Assembly (NCBI RefSeq): GCF_000471905.2
Contig: NW_006494931.1
Coordinates: 7,027,222-7,091,221 of the forward strand
Reading direction: 5' to 3'
Source of the DNA: Amborella trichopoda
Lineage: Eukaryota; Streptophyta; Magnoliopsida; Amborellales; Amborellaceae
Length of the DNA stretch: 64,000 nucleotides
Numbering within the stretch: the first letter of the stretch is position 1; each line of letters opens with the position of its first letter. A program made the position numbers and the translations under genes. The notes beneath the pieces are model-generated. The model was given only the letters and a program-made list of their open reading frames with translations, did not search any database and was not told where the DNA came from. Positions 35,057 to 46,268 of the stretch are shown here, one piece after another.

Positions 35057-35460
35057 GAGAGGAAGAAGACCTCTCTCTCTCACACACCTCAGTGTCTGGT
35101 TGTCTTGTTGAAAGAAACCTAGGGTAAGTTCATAGAATTCTTAGGGAGATGGCTATGGCGTCGATCCCCATCGTGACTTGACTGGTTTTATGCTGTATAC
35201 TTCACAATTAAATGAATTTCTTCATATTAATTAAAAGTGGGTTATTTTGATTTTCTTCACTCTAGAAGGCTTCAAAACCGTCCATCTATTCATTAGACGG
35301 TGTTAGGCTGCGGCACACCTGGTAAAATTAGGCTCTTCCACCTTATTATTCTACACAAACTTCATGGGATTGTAGCGCGTTTGATTCACATTATTTTGGA
35401 ATTCCTTTTTCAGGGCATGCATGGCACGCCAATTGACTTTTTTTTTTTGGAATTAAGTTT
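35057..35460. other. 3' flank of the protease gene
   Basis: A short CT/CA-rich stretch (35072-35090) follows the stop. There is no canonical AATAAA; near-matches such as attaaat (35208-35214) could serve as polyadenylation signals. No other gene is seen. Confidence 0.5.
35452..35460 (+). repeat. Target site duplication, left (attaagttt)
   Basis: These nine bases are identical to 35840-35848 on the other side of the MITE. Confidence 0.75.
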
Positions 35461-35839
35461 GGGTGCGGTTTGTATAGAGCCTAGGCTCTAAACAATCAAA
35501 TTAGAGCCTACCTTCAAATAGTGTCTAGAAATGTAGTTTCAATAGTGAATGTATTTGTGATAGCTTTAAAATATATTTTCATTTTTATTTATAAAATTTA
35601 AAGCTTCAAAAATAGTGTAGTTCGATAGATCTATTAACTTGAAAATCTTGAAAATTGATGGTTCAAAATGCATTACAAAATGGACTATTTCCAAAACGTA
35701 AAATCCATTTTTTTCTCATATCCATGCATCTTGAGATGATCAATTTTATTATATTTGGGCATCAAAACAACTTCTTCTAATGAAATTGTTAAGCTCAAAT
35801 TTGATTGTTTAGAGTCTTTGCTCTATATAAACTTCTCCT
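35461..35839. mobile_element. Mutator-like MITE with about 48-bp terminal inverted repeats
   Basis: The left end 'gtttgtatagag..', then 'ggctctaaacaatcaaatt' and 'agagcc', is mirrored on the complement of the right end by 'gtttatatagag..', 'gactctaaacaatcaaatt' and 'tgagc'. Only a few bases differ over about 48. The element is 379 bp, AT-rich and non-coding. It is bracketed by a perfect 9-bp direct repeat (attaagttt), the target size of Mutator-superfamily transposases. It sits about 400 bp after the stop codon of the protease gene. Any transposase would have to come from elsewhere. Confidence 0.78.
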
Positions 35840-35848
35840 ATTAAGTTT
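35840..35848 (+). repeat. Target site duplication, right (attaagttt)
   Basis: Perfect match to 35452-35460. Confidence 0.75.
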
Positions 35849-36936
35849 TTATATCTGTATTTTAGTATCTTTGTATTTATTATTTTAATTTTTTCTCCAA
35901 TCTAATGTTTTCAAGATTATAAAAGATATAAAATTAAACTAATCCAATATGTCTACCGAATGACTTCCAATTCTTCCTCTTGCAAATAGAACAAACCAAT
36001 GGTGTTAGCCAGAGGAAAAGTACAGCCTTGTCACCCAGTAAAATAAATCAACGAGAAGAGTGAATTAGCAGAAGGGAGAGTATAACACCTCTGATTTTGG
36101 TCGCATGTAGCAAAAGGAAAACTGTTTGGCTATACGGGGAACTGGAGCAGGAACGGATCCACGACCGAGAACGGGATTTTCGGATGGATGTGGTCTAAAA
36201 GTTCTGCTACTGCAAGATTGATATCCGTACAACATATCTAGCGTGGAGTTGGATCCCATATATAAAGTATCTCGTCCCAATGGTCATGGGATCTGGATCC
36301 CAAATACCTAGAGGCCATGATCCCTATAAAGTAGGGTCCGCGATCCGTAAATGTAAAAGGCCACAATCCCAATACTCATGGAAACTAGATCCCGTTGAGC
36401 GATGGATGGGGTTCCCTATTCCCATTGAGTTAAAATTCTTTAGTAATTATCTTAATTCTACATATGATTTATACATTTTATAACTCCAGTTTATTATTCC
36501 ATCGTCGATAATATATATGTAGAAATCTAAATATTCTAAGTCTAGATTTGGGATTACCACATGATATGGATGGACATCCAAAAAATATAGAGATCGAGAT
36601 CTCTGAATCGGGGGATCAAAGTCCCAATATGTAAGGGATCAAAATCCACAAAATAGAGTTATCAAGTTCCCTTATCAGGGGGATCGAGATTCCAAGAAAA
36701 AGGATCACACTCCCTCAATGAAGACCAAAAAAAGGAGCTACAGTCGAGATCCCTGCTTTGGAGTCGGAACCATGATCTTTTGACGTGCTCCTAGTAACTC
36801 AGGTTTAGCTATCTAACGAGACCGGCCCATCTTTATATTTTAAATTTCAATCAAGGTTCGATATTTTTCGCTATCATACTGCTCAAGGGATCAGTCGATC
36901 CCATATTTACGACATAAAATTGCCTTAGAAATAATG

Positions 36937-36969
<33 letters not shown>

Positions 36970-37380
36970 AAAGGCACGATATCATATCAGGGGGAAAACT
37001 GGAATAGAACAAAATTTACGACTTCAATGTAAACCTCACAAAAATATGGACGAAACCTAATCTGCCATATATAAATTTTCATTTTCTTTTTCTTGTTTTA
37101 TATGTTTAATTTCAAATAACAAAAAGTTTAATCCGAATACAAAATTTCACCGCTGCCACCATGCTTTCACGATCATTAAAAGGGCATGTATACATGAAAA
37201 ATATTTTAACTATAATAAATACTTTTAATTAAGATTGGCAAATCTCAATTCACGCCATTGTTCTCACGATATAAAAAACTGCCCCCTTTGTATCGTGTTT
37301 GTCAAGATTGTCATCCAAGTTTTTTTAAACTTTTTTTTTTTAATAAAATTTTTAAATTTTATTGATAAGGGATCTTACAA
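35849..37380. other. Unassigned intergenic sequence with GATCC-rich and poly-A tracts
   Basis: No gene is seen. From 36280 to 36780, 'gatcc', 'ggatcg' and 'gatccc' phrases recur irregularly (for example 'ggatccc', 'gatcgagat', 'ggatcaaagtccc'), suggesting a decayed minisatellite. A run of 31 A lies at 36937-36967, as at the 3' end of a retroposed sequence, but nothing upstream was identified. Confidence 0.45.
36937..36967 (+). repeat. Poly-A run (31 A)
   Basis: An uninterrupted A tract. It could be a retroposon tail or simple slippage. Confidence 0.9.
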
Positions 37381-37503
37381 CCATGTGAATTTTGATAGCT
37401 TTGGTATGTCACAAAGTTTCGAAAAAATTTCTTTTCCTATGGTCAAGATTAATTGTGACCACCTTATACCAAAAGTAAATCGTCTCATTCTATACTTTTC
37501 CTA
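37381..37503 (-). mobile_element. Partial copy of the short inverted-repeat family
   Basis: The complement matches the left half of 32821-33060: 'gatagctt(t)ggtatgtcacaaagttt', 'ggtcaagattaat' and 'accaccttataccaaaa' are in the same order, with the middle about 50 bp missing. Confidence 0.45.
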
Positions 37504-37564
37504 TTAATAATTATAACTTGGTGCTAGATATCACAAATTAACATAAAATCCGTTCAGCCATCAA

Positions 37565-38330
37565 ACATCATCGGCTCCCATTTCCAACACCCTGCTTAGC
37601 TACTTCAATTGTATCTCCATTTACCTCCTGATAAACATGCGCAAAGGAAACATCAAGCCTCTAACAAATATCTTCAATCTGAGGTCAAGTATTCTCAAAG
37701 CTCAAAGAATCTTCCAAACTGCTCTACACCAATGAATCATGTTCTAAGAGTCACCTTCTACTTATATCATGTTTCCAAAATCTCATGAACTACAATGTTT
37801 AGCCCTATCAATAAACCTTGTAACTCAACCTCACTAGTTGTTACCAACCCACATGGGCCAGAAAATCACACTGAAACAAGGTAATTCTGATCACCGACCA
37901 AATCTCCCACACCTATAGCTCGCAAATTATCTAAAGGATTATCATCAAAATTCTATTTAATAACCCATTAAGGAATGGAGCTCTCCAATTCCCCACTATC
38001 TTCCTCTTACACTCCCCCATGTTAACTTGTTTTCTAAGGTTAAATTACAAATCATGTCTTGATATATTCCAAAATTCTCCTCTAACCAACTGCCAATTTT
38101 TTATTGTAACTAAGATCTTATTTTTCACTCTTTCCACATCCATAACCAAACTCTAGAACACCATTACGGCTGGAAATACTTTCCAAATAACATTCCCAAC
38201 CTTAGGAAGCTTGACCCTAAAATACCCATCAGAAGGTCCACCGCCTATGACCTAAAACACCACCATATGCTCCCTCTTCTGACTAAAAACTATACAATCC
38301 TTTCCCAGAGTCTATGACTCCATATATCAT
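37565..38330 (-). pseudogene. Decayed plant RNase H-type domain (3' end of a non-LTR retrotransposon ORF2 or relative)
   Basis: Reading leftward, scattered frames give NFDDNPLDNLRAIGVGDLVG, then SGPCGLVTTSEVELQGLLIG, then VEGDS and finally VSFAHVYQEVNGDTIEVAKQ. These fit, in order, the first strand, the Glu-containing 'E.ELxALxxGL' helix, the 'VEGDS' strand and the closing 'H..RxxNxxAD.LAxxG' of the plant RVT_3 RNase H domain. The last Asp is replaced (TIEVAK), and stops and frameshifts separate the pieces. Upstream (38.0-38.3 kb) weak similarity to the linker of LINE ORF2 proteins is seen. No complete protein is possible. Confidence 0.6.
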
Positions 38331-38360
38331 ATAAAAGATGATGGAAAGGAATGTTATGGG

Positions 38361-38450
38361 TATTTCTCTCTCTCTCTCTCACTATCTCTCTCTACATATA
38401 GGTAGTTATCTCTCTCTCTCTCCACATATGGCTAGTTATCTCTCTTTTGT
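38361..38450 (+). repeat. CT microsatellite
   Basis: Two runs of tctctctctc are separated by 'tacatataggtagttat'. The tract marks the left limit of recognisable sequence of element A. Confidence 0.7.
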
Positions 38451-38869
38451 AGAAAGGGACTGGGTAGCCTTCCCGCGTACCTCTGGAACACAACCTGCAA
38501 GTGACTTGCCGGTGGCTAGGTGCATGCTGTGTGGGGCAACAGAAGTGCTACCGATGCAGGGAACCTTGGTGAAGTTTCCACCAGAGCGGGGAAGTGGGGA
38601 GTGAGGGACTTTTAAGTCCCGCCTTACACCGGTCCAGGTTAAGACCTGGGAGCTAGACAACGGGTCTTTGCTCAAGAGGATGGTTGGGCACGAAGTCAAA
38701 GGAACTTGTTCCCTAGAGACACTCTCGAATGCGGGGATAAGAAAATCCCCGATCCATATAAATGAGTTACAACACCCGTAATCCATAAGTAAAATGTGAA
38801 AAGATAATGAAAGGAGATAATAAAAGAAGAAACTAGCCAAACAATAATGATCCGACTAAGGGCTAGTAA
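38437..38869 (-). mobile_element. 5' leader and start of the gag region of element A, truncated
   Basis: Leftward from the primer-binding site this matches the same region of elements B (51327-51559), C (54.66-54.98 kb) and D (62.98-63.31 kb). It ends with a frame reading GGNFTKVPCIGSTSVAPH, equivalent to GGPSTKALCIGSTSATAH in C and GGPSTKVSRIGSTSATAH in D. After that the element is lost. The break near 38.44 kb adjoins a CT microsatellite. Confidence 0.65.
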
Positions 38870-38888
38870 GTCCCTAATGGAGTCACCA
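38870..38888 (-). other. Primer-binding site of element A (tRNA-Arg type)
   Basis: The complement reads TGGTGACTCCATTAGGGAC, three bases away from the version at 13033-13051. It lies 3 bp inside LTR A. Confidence 0.65.
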
Positions 38889-39679
38889 AGGTGGTTAGGT
38901 GCCTCGATCTCACCCTCCGGATCCCTTGAGCATCGGGCGGCACGCATCTCAGGTTTCGATGGAAGACGGGGGACGTTTTTTAGATCACTCTCTTGAGAAC
39001 CTCATTCAAGAACAAGGGCAGGTGTTACCAACCGGTAAGAGGAATTTAAGGTGGGTTTGAGACTTACTCAGGCTGGCTCGCGTGGGCACCCTCTTAGATC
39101 ACGAAGAAAGTAGCCCCCAATAATAAAACTGGTTCAAAATCGCCTCCCTTGGCTTGTATTCTTCTGTTTTCTACATTCACACACATATGGAATACAACAG
39201 GTGGGTCTGACCTCACCCTTTTCCACTTTGATAAACGTACACAAGCATGCCTATTCAAAAAGAAGAAGAGAAAAATAAGAGAAGAAAGACGGGAGAGAGA
39301 AGAATTCGAAAGAGAGGGAGGATCAGGGCAGCGACTAAGCTGGTGAATAATTAGCCTGACGTGGTAGCAAAACGGGATCAGTAACTAAGATCGGCTCATA
39401 GGATTACTACTACACGTCAATACCAATACCGACTAGCTAGGCATGATGGTTAGTCTGTAGTGGCAATAAAGCGGGCCATGTAATCCTGGCGCAACAACAT
39501 TACAGCTAGACGATAGGACTACCATAAGAGGCCAACCTCAATCCCTCTTATTCGAATGAAAGAATAACAGAATGATAATTATGAGAAAAGAATAAGAAAT
39601 GAAATAAGAGAAGAAGGGAACAGAAGGAATGAGGGAGAAGAAAGGAAGAGAAGAGTATGAAAGGCGAGAGAATAAAAGA

Positions 39680-40475
39680 GAAAGAGAGACAAGGAAGACA
39701 CAGTCGACGTTACATATTACCGACTATGTTAGAAGGAAGAGAGAGAAAAATGCAATTGACGCTAAGCTTCATTGACTGTGTTATACAGAGGAGAAGAGAG
39801 AGAAGACAAAGTCGGTGCTAAGCCTCACCGACTATGCTAGAAGAAAAGAGAGAAAACACAGTCAGTGTTAGCCTTCACCAACTGTGTCAGAAGAAAAGAG
39901 AGAAGATGCAGTCAGCTCTAGGACTCACCAACTATGTCAGAAGAGAAGAAAGGGAGAGATCCAGCCGCCGCTAGGTTTACGCTGGGTGTGATGGAAGAAA
40001 AGGAAGAGAGGAAAATCAAACCGGCACAAGGCTTTGTCGACTGTTACAGAAGAGAGAGAGAAAAAAATCGAGCCAGGGCTAAGCTTCACCGACTATGACA
40101 GAAAAGGAGAGAGAGAAATCCAGCCAGTGCTGGGTTTCACCGACTGCAACAGAAGAGAAGGAGAGAGAGAAATCAAGCTGGTGCTAGGCTTCGCCGACAA
40201 CAATAGAAGAAAAGGAGAAAGAGAAATCCAACGGGCATTATGCTTCACCGACCGCAATAGAAGTGAAGGAGAGAGAGAAATCCAGCCGGTATTATATTTT
40301 GCCGACTGCAACAGAAGAGAAGGCGAAAGAGAAATCCAGCCGGCGCTAATCTTCGTCGATTGCAATAGAAGAGAAGGAGAGAGAAAAATTCAGCTGACGT
40401 TAGGCTTCGCCGACTACAATTAAAGAGAAGGAGAGAGAAAAATCCAGTCGGCACTACGCTTAACCGACTGCATTA
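39680..40475 (+). repeat. 54-bp minisatellite inside LTR A, about 14 copies
   Basis: The unit is roughly 'agaagagaaggagagagaga', then 'aatccagccggtgctagg' and 'cttcaccgactgcaac'. Early copies vary from 48 to 56 bp, while the last six keep 54 bp. Because 54 is a multiple of three, one frame (40034-40423) stays open as an 18-residue repeat around GEREIQPVLGFTDCNRRE. LTR B has the same array in reverse (49790-50530). LTR C lacks it. Confidence 0.75.
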
Positions 40476-40890
40476 GACGAAGAATGGAGGGAGACAGAGA
40501 TGAGAAGAAGAGAGAGAAAGAGATAGAGACGAGAAGAAGATAGAGAAAGTGGTAGAGATGAGAAAGAGAGGAGATAAAGAGATAGAGATAAGAAAGAGGG
40601 GAGGAGAGAGAAAGAGATAGAGATGAGAAGAAGAGAGATAGAGATAGTGACGAGAAAGAGGGGACGAGAGACAAAGAGGGGAGGAGAGACAAAGAGGGGA
40701 TTTAAGAAAGATGAGAGGAGAGAGAAAGAGGGGAGGAGAGAGAGTTACCTGCCCAAAGGGTACCAATCCTTTTCTTTTCTCTCTTCACTCTCTCTCTCCA
40801 AGATGTATGCACAAGCTTAAGGAAAATTCAAAATTTTATTGATTGATCCAAGAGGAATGAATTCATCCTTTGTATAATGAGGCATTACCT

Positions 40891-40903
40891 GTTTATATAA
40901 AAT
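40891..40903 (-). promoter_or_regulatory. TATA box of LTR A
   Basis: The complement reads ttttatataaac, in the same context as LTR B (cccaattctatataaacagg). Confidence 0.6.
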
Positions 40904-42204
40904 TGGGCTAAAACGTGGGTGTACGCCCAAAACTACCTTGAATTGAATATAATTACAATTTTATTAAATTTAAAGAAATTCTAAAACTGGGTGTCAAATG
41001 ACTATTTTGCCCTTGTTTAACAATGTGTAGAATTTCAGAACAGTCCCTGCTGCTGCTTGAGACCTTGGGTGATCTTCCGTGGCTAATCTGGGGTCGTTCT
41101 GATGCCCGTTTGATCAAAATATTATTGTTTTCTTGTAGGGCTTGGCAAGGCGATCATTTTGATACCAACTTAGAGCCATGAATCATGTTTTTGAGCCATG
41201 ATCATGAGACTTGAATTTTGGACGAATCTTGAAAATTTCAGATGGATTGTGTGCATAAACCTTGATGTTTCTTTGTGACTTCTTCATTGAATCAGATTGA
41301 GCATGCTGTCACGATCATGTTGCAACAAATGTAGCTTGATTTCGTGTCTAGATGAAGATTTTTTCTTCTTGAGTTTTTGACCAGAATCTTGAAATTCGGT
41401 GGATAGAATTTACTGCAGCGTTGATGCCTTCGTGTGTGAAATCCAACCGTTCATCGTATGCGAGGTTTGGATCAGAGATAACCTCGAACCTCACGCACAT
41501 AATGCAATTGGTTTCGTGCCAATCGGGTATGCAAGTGTCGTGATCTGACTGCTCGAATAAGGCGTGCTGTTGTTGAATTTTTCGCAACTTCCTTCACGGT
41601 TCAGCGAGTTCCATTTATTTTTTCTCTCTACTAGGGCGTCGCCATGGGCGTACCACATTTCGAATTGCTCATCTTAATGAGATGAACACACTCACCAAAT
41701 TGGGAGCGATCCGACATGGAACGAGTGAGTTATAGGCCTCGAAAGTGACTGCCCGTGACTATAAAAACAACCACCTTTTATAGTGTTTTGATGCAATGAG
41801 GCCACACAGGAATAGTGTGCGGTCTACCCCTTTTCGGCATTTCACCTATAACTTTGTGTTGGAGTGCGCGATTAAGCTGAAACTTGACCCATAGCAGTTT
41901 TTAGCCATGCTGGATATAATGGCAGTGGTCCCATAGCTGTTTGACACACCAAAAGTATGTCTCTAGTTATAGGGTCCATTTCAGGGTGCTTGAGATCGAT
42001 TTCACTGAAACTGTTTCTTTGTTTTCACTGCCTTGGACATATCTGAATGCGATTGAACTTGGCAGATGGTCGTTTGACATACTGTTGAAGATCTTGACCA
42101 ATTCTGGGGCCATTCTGAGACTCTCAAGATTTTCCACTATTTTGTAGGCTTTTATTGACCTGCTTTCTATCAGGGACCATGGTGTTGAAAAATACGTTCA
42201 AACA

Positions 42205-44803
42205 ATGAGATCAAAAAAGTTCTTGGGGTTCATCATTAGATATCGAGGGTTGAAAATTAAGCCAGTCAACATCAAGGCAATCCAAGAAATGCCACCACCA
42301 ACTACACTACGGGAGCTACGATCTCTTCAAGGGCAGCTAGCATACATTCGCATTTTCATCTCCAATCTCTCAGGTCGCTGTAAGCCTTTTACGTGCCTAT
42401 GGAAGAAAGATGCCCCATTCGTCTAGAATGAAGCATGTCTGGTAGTGCTTGATGACATCAAGCAGTATTTGCTCAACCCTATATTGCTCTCTACACCGGT
42501 GTTGGGAAGACCTCTCGTCATGTACTTGACTGCTCTCGACGAGTCCCTTGGGGAACTATTGTCATAAAACAATGACGAAGGGAAAGAAACCACACTATAC
42601 TATCTCAACCGCAGGATGCAAGGGGCCAGGAAGAATTATCCCCCTATAGAGAAGATGTGCCTAGCCTTAATCTTTGCAGTACAAAAGCTCTGTCACTACT
42701 TACTCGGTCAGGATGTGAAGTCCATATTGAAAGCAGACCCTGTGAACTTTCTCATGACACACCCATGCTTGTCGGGACGCCTTGCTTAGTGGGCATTATT
42801 GCAGATGGAATTTGACATCAGATATGTTCCACGAGAGGCCGTCAAGGGTCAAGCCCTGGCAGATTTTCTCGCAGCACATCTTGTGCCAGTAGAATCTCCT
42901 TTATCAAGTGACTTCCTCGATAAAGAGGTATTCTGTACAAAACTTGCGTACACATGGAAAATGTACTTCAATGGTGCTTTCCAATCTGATCGTGGAGGTG
43001 CTGGAATGGTGTTCATGACTCCAAAAGGAGGGATACTTCCTCTATCCCTCTCTCTCACTGAAGCTGGTTCCTATAACGAGGTAGAATATCGGACCCTTTA
43101 TAATTGGGTTGGAGATATCAGCTCAAAATCTATGGCAGCTCGGAGTTGGTCATTCGACAGCTTAAGGGGATCTCTGACATGAGGAAAGACAATCTCAAGC
43201 CATATCACGATACTGCAAATTCCTATATGAGCGAATTTGACGATGTATCCTTGACTCACATCCCCATGAGATTAAACTCGCAAGCTAATGCACTTGCAAA
43301 GCTTGGAGCCACGATTCAAATGTCCTCCCCAGGGCCTACATTTGTCTGGGTGGCAGAGTGGAGACACATTAAATTGAGAATTGAAGTTGATGCACATGAT
43401 GAGAGAATCCTCTTTCCTGATTGTCCGCCTTACCCATTTGGGGCACTGCTATCAGCTAAAGAGGTTATTAAAGCAGAACATGAAATGACACAAAGTCAAG
43501 GAGCGGAATTTCGAAAACAGGAACCAGAGTTCTTCGATCCAATGTGTGCAAAAATTGAGCAGGTAGAAGATCGGGGAGAGCTAATCATCAATTTCATAAG
43601 GCATGGTAGATTACTTGAAGATCGTATTAAGCGCAATAGTATGCGTCGAATGTCTACCAAGTACAACCTCCTCTAAGGGGATATTCTCTTCTGTCAATCT
43701 TTTGATGGGATTCTCCTCAGATGTGTAGATACCTCAGAGGCAAATAAGGTGTTGGAAGAAGTACACTCAAGCATCTGTGGACTACATCAGTTAGGCCCTA
43801 AACTCTATGAACGTATATGCAGACTGGGGTATTATTGGCCTTCGATGACTGCCAACTCCTTAAACTGTGCCAAGAGGTGCTAGGTGTGTGCACTCGAGTC
43901 TTATTCATCACCTTCTCGAGCCCTTACACCGTACAGTGGATGCATGGCCCTTTTCACAATGGGGTATGGATATTATAGGGCCTATCGACCCTCCTTCTGT
44001 AATGGGTCATGTCTTTATCCTGACACTGATGAGTTATTTCTCAAAATGGGCTGAGGCAGTTCCACTCAAGCAAGTTCCTGATGCCATAGTGGCCAATTTT
44101 GTGCTACATCATATGATATATCGGTTTGGGGTGCCTGACCGGATTATCTCAGACAACGGTCCTCAATTCAAAGGTCATCACATTGATCGTTTGGTTTGCC
44201 AATTTGGCTTCGAGTGAAAGTACTCAACTATGTACCACCCTCGTGCGAATGGCTTAGCCAAGCTTTTCAATAAGATCCTAAAGGCAATATCAAAGACAAA
44301 GAACAATTGGCATGAGAAGTTTCTAGAAGCACTGTGGGCTTATCACACCACCACACGAAATGCCACCGATTGTACTCCCTATTCCCTGGTCTATGAGGGT
44401 GAAGCAGTCTAACCCCTCGAAATTCAACTCCTTTCGTTGAGGGTCGCCATACATCAGAGCCTAACCGAAGATTAGAAAATCAAGCTTCGCTATCAAGAAT
44501 TGGATGCACTCGATGAAAAGAGGCTCAAAGCTCAACAAATCTCGAACTCAACCAAGGCAGAATGAAGAGGGCACTTGACAAGTCAGTCAAAGTCCTCTCA
44601 TTTGTCCATGGAGATCTGGTCCTAGCCATCAAGAAGCCACTTGTTATGCATGGACGGCGCAAATGGAAGTTTAAACCTAAATGGGAAGGCCCCTTTATAG
44701 TCAAGAAAGTCTCACTAAATGAGGCTTACATACTTGCACATCCCGATGGGTAGGAGGCGATGCCTACTATCAATGGGCGATACTTGAAAAAGTATTATCC
44801 CTA
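42205..44803 (+). pseudogene. Ty3/gypsy Tat-type pol: RT end, RNase H, second RNase H, integrase (broken)
   Basis: This is the polyprotein region for reverse transcription and integration, without its gag, protease and most of RT. Order: the RT thumb (SKKFLGFIIRYRGLKIKP, LRELRSLQGQLAYI; 42205-42426). Then RNase H with stops (KNYPPIEKMCLALIFAVQKL, near 42634). A linker follows with FDIRYVPREAVKGQALADFL. Next is a second RNase H-like domain (KMYFNGAFQSDRGGAGMVF at 42958, then YGSSELVIRQLKG after a frameshift near 43100), the dual arrangement typical of the Tat lineage. Then the integrase zinc finger (H..H..C..C, 43756-43890), and the integrase core with Asp codons at 43969 and 44152. The C-terminal part (VHGDLVLAIKKPLV, KWEGPFIVKKV) ends in YLKKYYP and a stop at 44801-44803. 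At least five stops or frameshifts break it, and the third catalytic residue is Lys instead of Glu (44260). Confidence 0.85.
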
Positions 44804-45479
44804 ATATGCTCTCAAAGGATCCAATATGCAGCCGAAAAGAGTTAAGAACACAAGAAATGGAAAGAAGCAGCAAAACTGTCCAAACAAGTTTAACTCTTTT
44901 TATTGCCTTGGAAAAAGTTACAAGTTACAATCAAAGCCCATTATTAGGGAGGTTACAAATCTCTTACATCGGAGGAAAAGAGAACTGCTGCGCCAAAGCG
45001 CTGCTCTTGCATTTGAGGAAAAGATAATAGTTACAGGCCAAAAATTTTCCTCACATCGGAAGCGTTGCTCTCGCATCTGAGGAGGAAAGGACAGTTACAG
45101 GCCACAAGTGGTCCTCACAATAGGAAAAGGTCGAAGCGCTTTGATGGAGTATATTATACATACAAATCAAACTTCTCTGGCAAGGAACGGGCCTATGATG
45201 GAGAGCATACTCTGCGCACAATGAGGGCCCTTCCACAAAACAACATGGAGTTCACAATTGTACTAGAGGACTTGGCTTCCAACAGGCTTTGTAAGCCATG
45301 CCTCACCATTGGATACCACCCTTTTCCAACCCAAGTCATCACCGTGCATGATCACAGTAGAGCACGATTCACCGCCGTTCATCCAAGGATAAAGTAAACA
45401 ATAGCCGCACACGACTAAAGTTAGGCGCGTCATGTTGCTAGCCACCTGCAACCAAGGCACTGACTAGCACCGCATGAGA

Positions 45480-45730
45480 CTAGCGCCGGCTGTATCTTCA
45501 AAAGACTGAACGCCGGTTGTGTTTCTAACGCTCGGCGCCTACTGCGTATTCTAAGGCTAGCACCGGTTATGTTTCTGAGACCTAGCGCAAGCTGCGTATC
45601 TAAAGGCTAGCACCGGTTGTGTTCTGAGACCCTGCGCAGGCTGTGTATTCTAAGACTAGCACCGGTTGTGTTTTTGAGAACCAGCGCCGACAGCGCTTCC
45701 AAAAGGCTAAGGCCGGTTGTGTCCACAAGA
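45480..45730 (+). repeat. Tandem repeat, about 50 bp, 'ctagcaccggttgtgtt'
   Basis: 'caccggtt' begins at 45561, 45611 and 45660, with more diverged copies on both sides. Related 'ctagcgtcggctgtgtt' copies lie at 46395-46625 and inside the LTR A/B minisatellites. Confidence 0.65.
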
Positions 45731-46268
45731 CCCTTCGTCCCCCCGTGATTGTTCCCTTCGTCTCCCCATGACTGTTCATCTCCCAGCAGCTGTTTGCTGA
45801 TAGTGATTGCTCTTCTCCTCACGACCTCTTAGTTTCTCACTGGGAAACTCCCCTTTTCCATCAAAAACACACTGGGAGACCTTTCCCCTTCCTGCAGACC
45901 ATCGAAAAACTATTAGAAACTACCGAAAGTTCTCAAGAAGCCCCTTGTTTCAACTTCCGCCCCTTTTTCCCCTTCTTCGTAACCCCCAAAACCACTACCG
46001 AAATCTTTGAAGCTCCCTAGCGAACCCCTTGTTTTTCTCGCTACCTTTGTTTGCGAACTTCTACAACTTCACAAATGCTCTTATGTTTCCTCTAGTCTTC
46101 TCTTTTCTCGGCTAGAACCTTCTCCTAATTGTTGGAAAACTCCTACAAACCTCACTCAAGTGCTCTGCATGCTTACCAGAATTCTTGTCGGAAGCTCTCT
46201 TCCACTGTTAAAACAATTTTCCTTGGTCGTTTTACCTTCAGTGAAATGGTAAAAGATGGGGTTTACCC

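Larger units (their letters stand above)
38892..42204 (-). mobile_element. LTR A (5' LTR, - strand), Ty3/gypsy Tat-type, 3.3 kb
   Basis: On the + strand it runs from TGGTTAGGTGCC to TTCAAACA. It is the reverse complement of LTR B (48022-51304) along its length and related to C, D and H. It contains, left to right, a repeat around 'gtggtagcaaaacggg' (39360-39520), a 54-bp minisatellite (39680-40475), a GA-rich tract (40485-40760), a leftward TATA box (40891-40903) and U3. The leader and primer-binding site lie to its left, so it is the 5' LTR of an element reading left. Its outer edge abuts pol coding sequence of the opposite orientation at 42205, as expected if element A inserted there. Confidence 0.78.

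Noticed and set aside
39680..40475. CRISPR-like regular repeats
   Set aside because: The units are contiguous, diverged and without unique spacers, and the context is an LTR in a plant genome.
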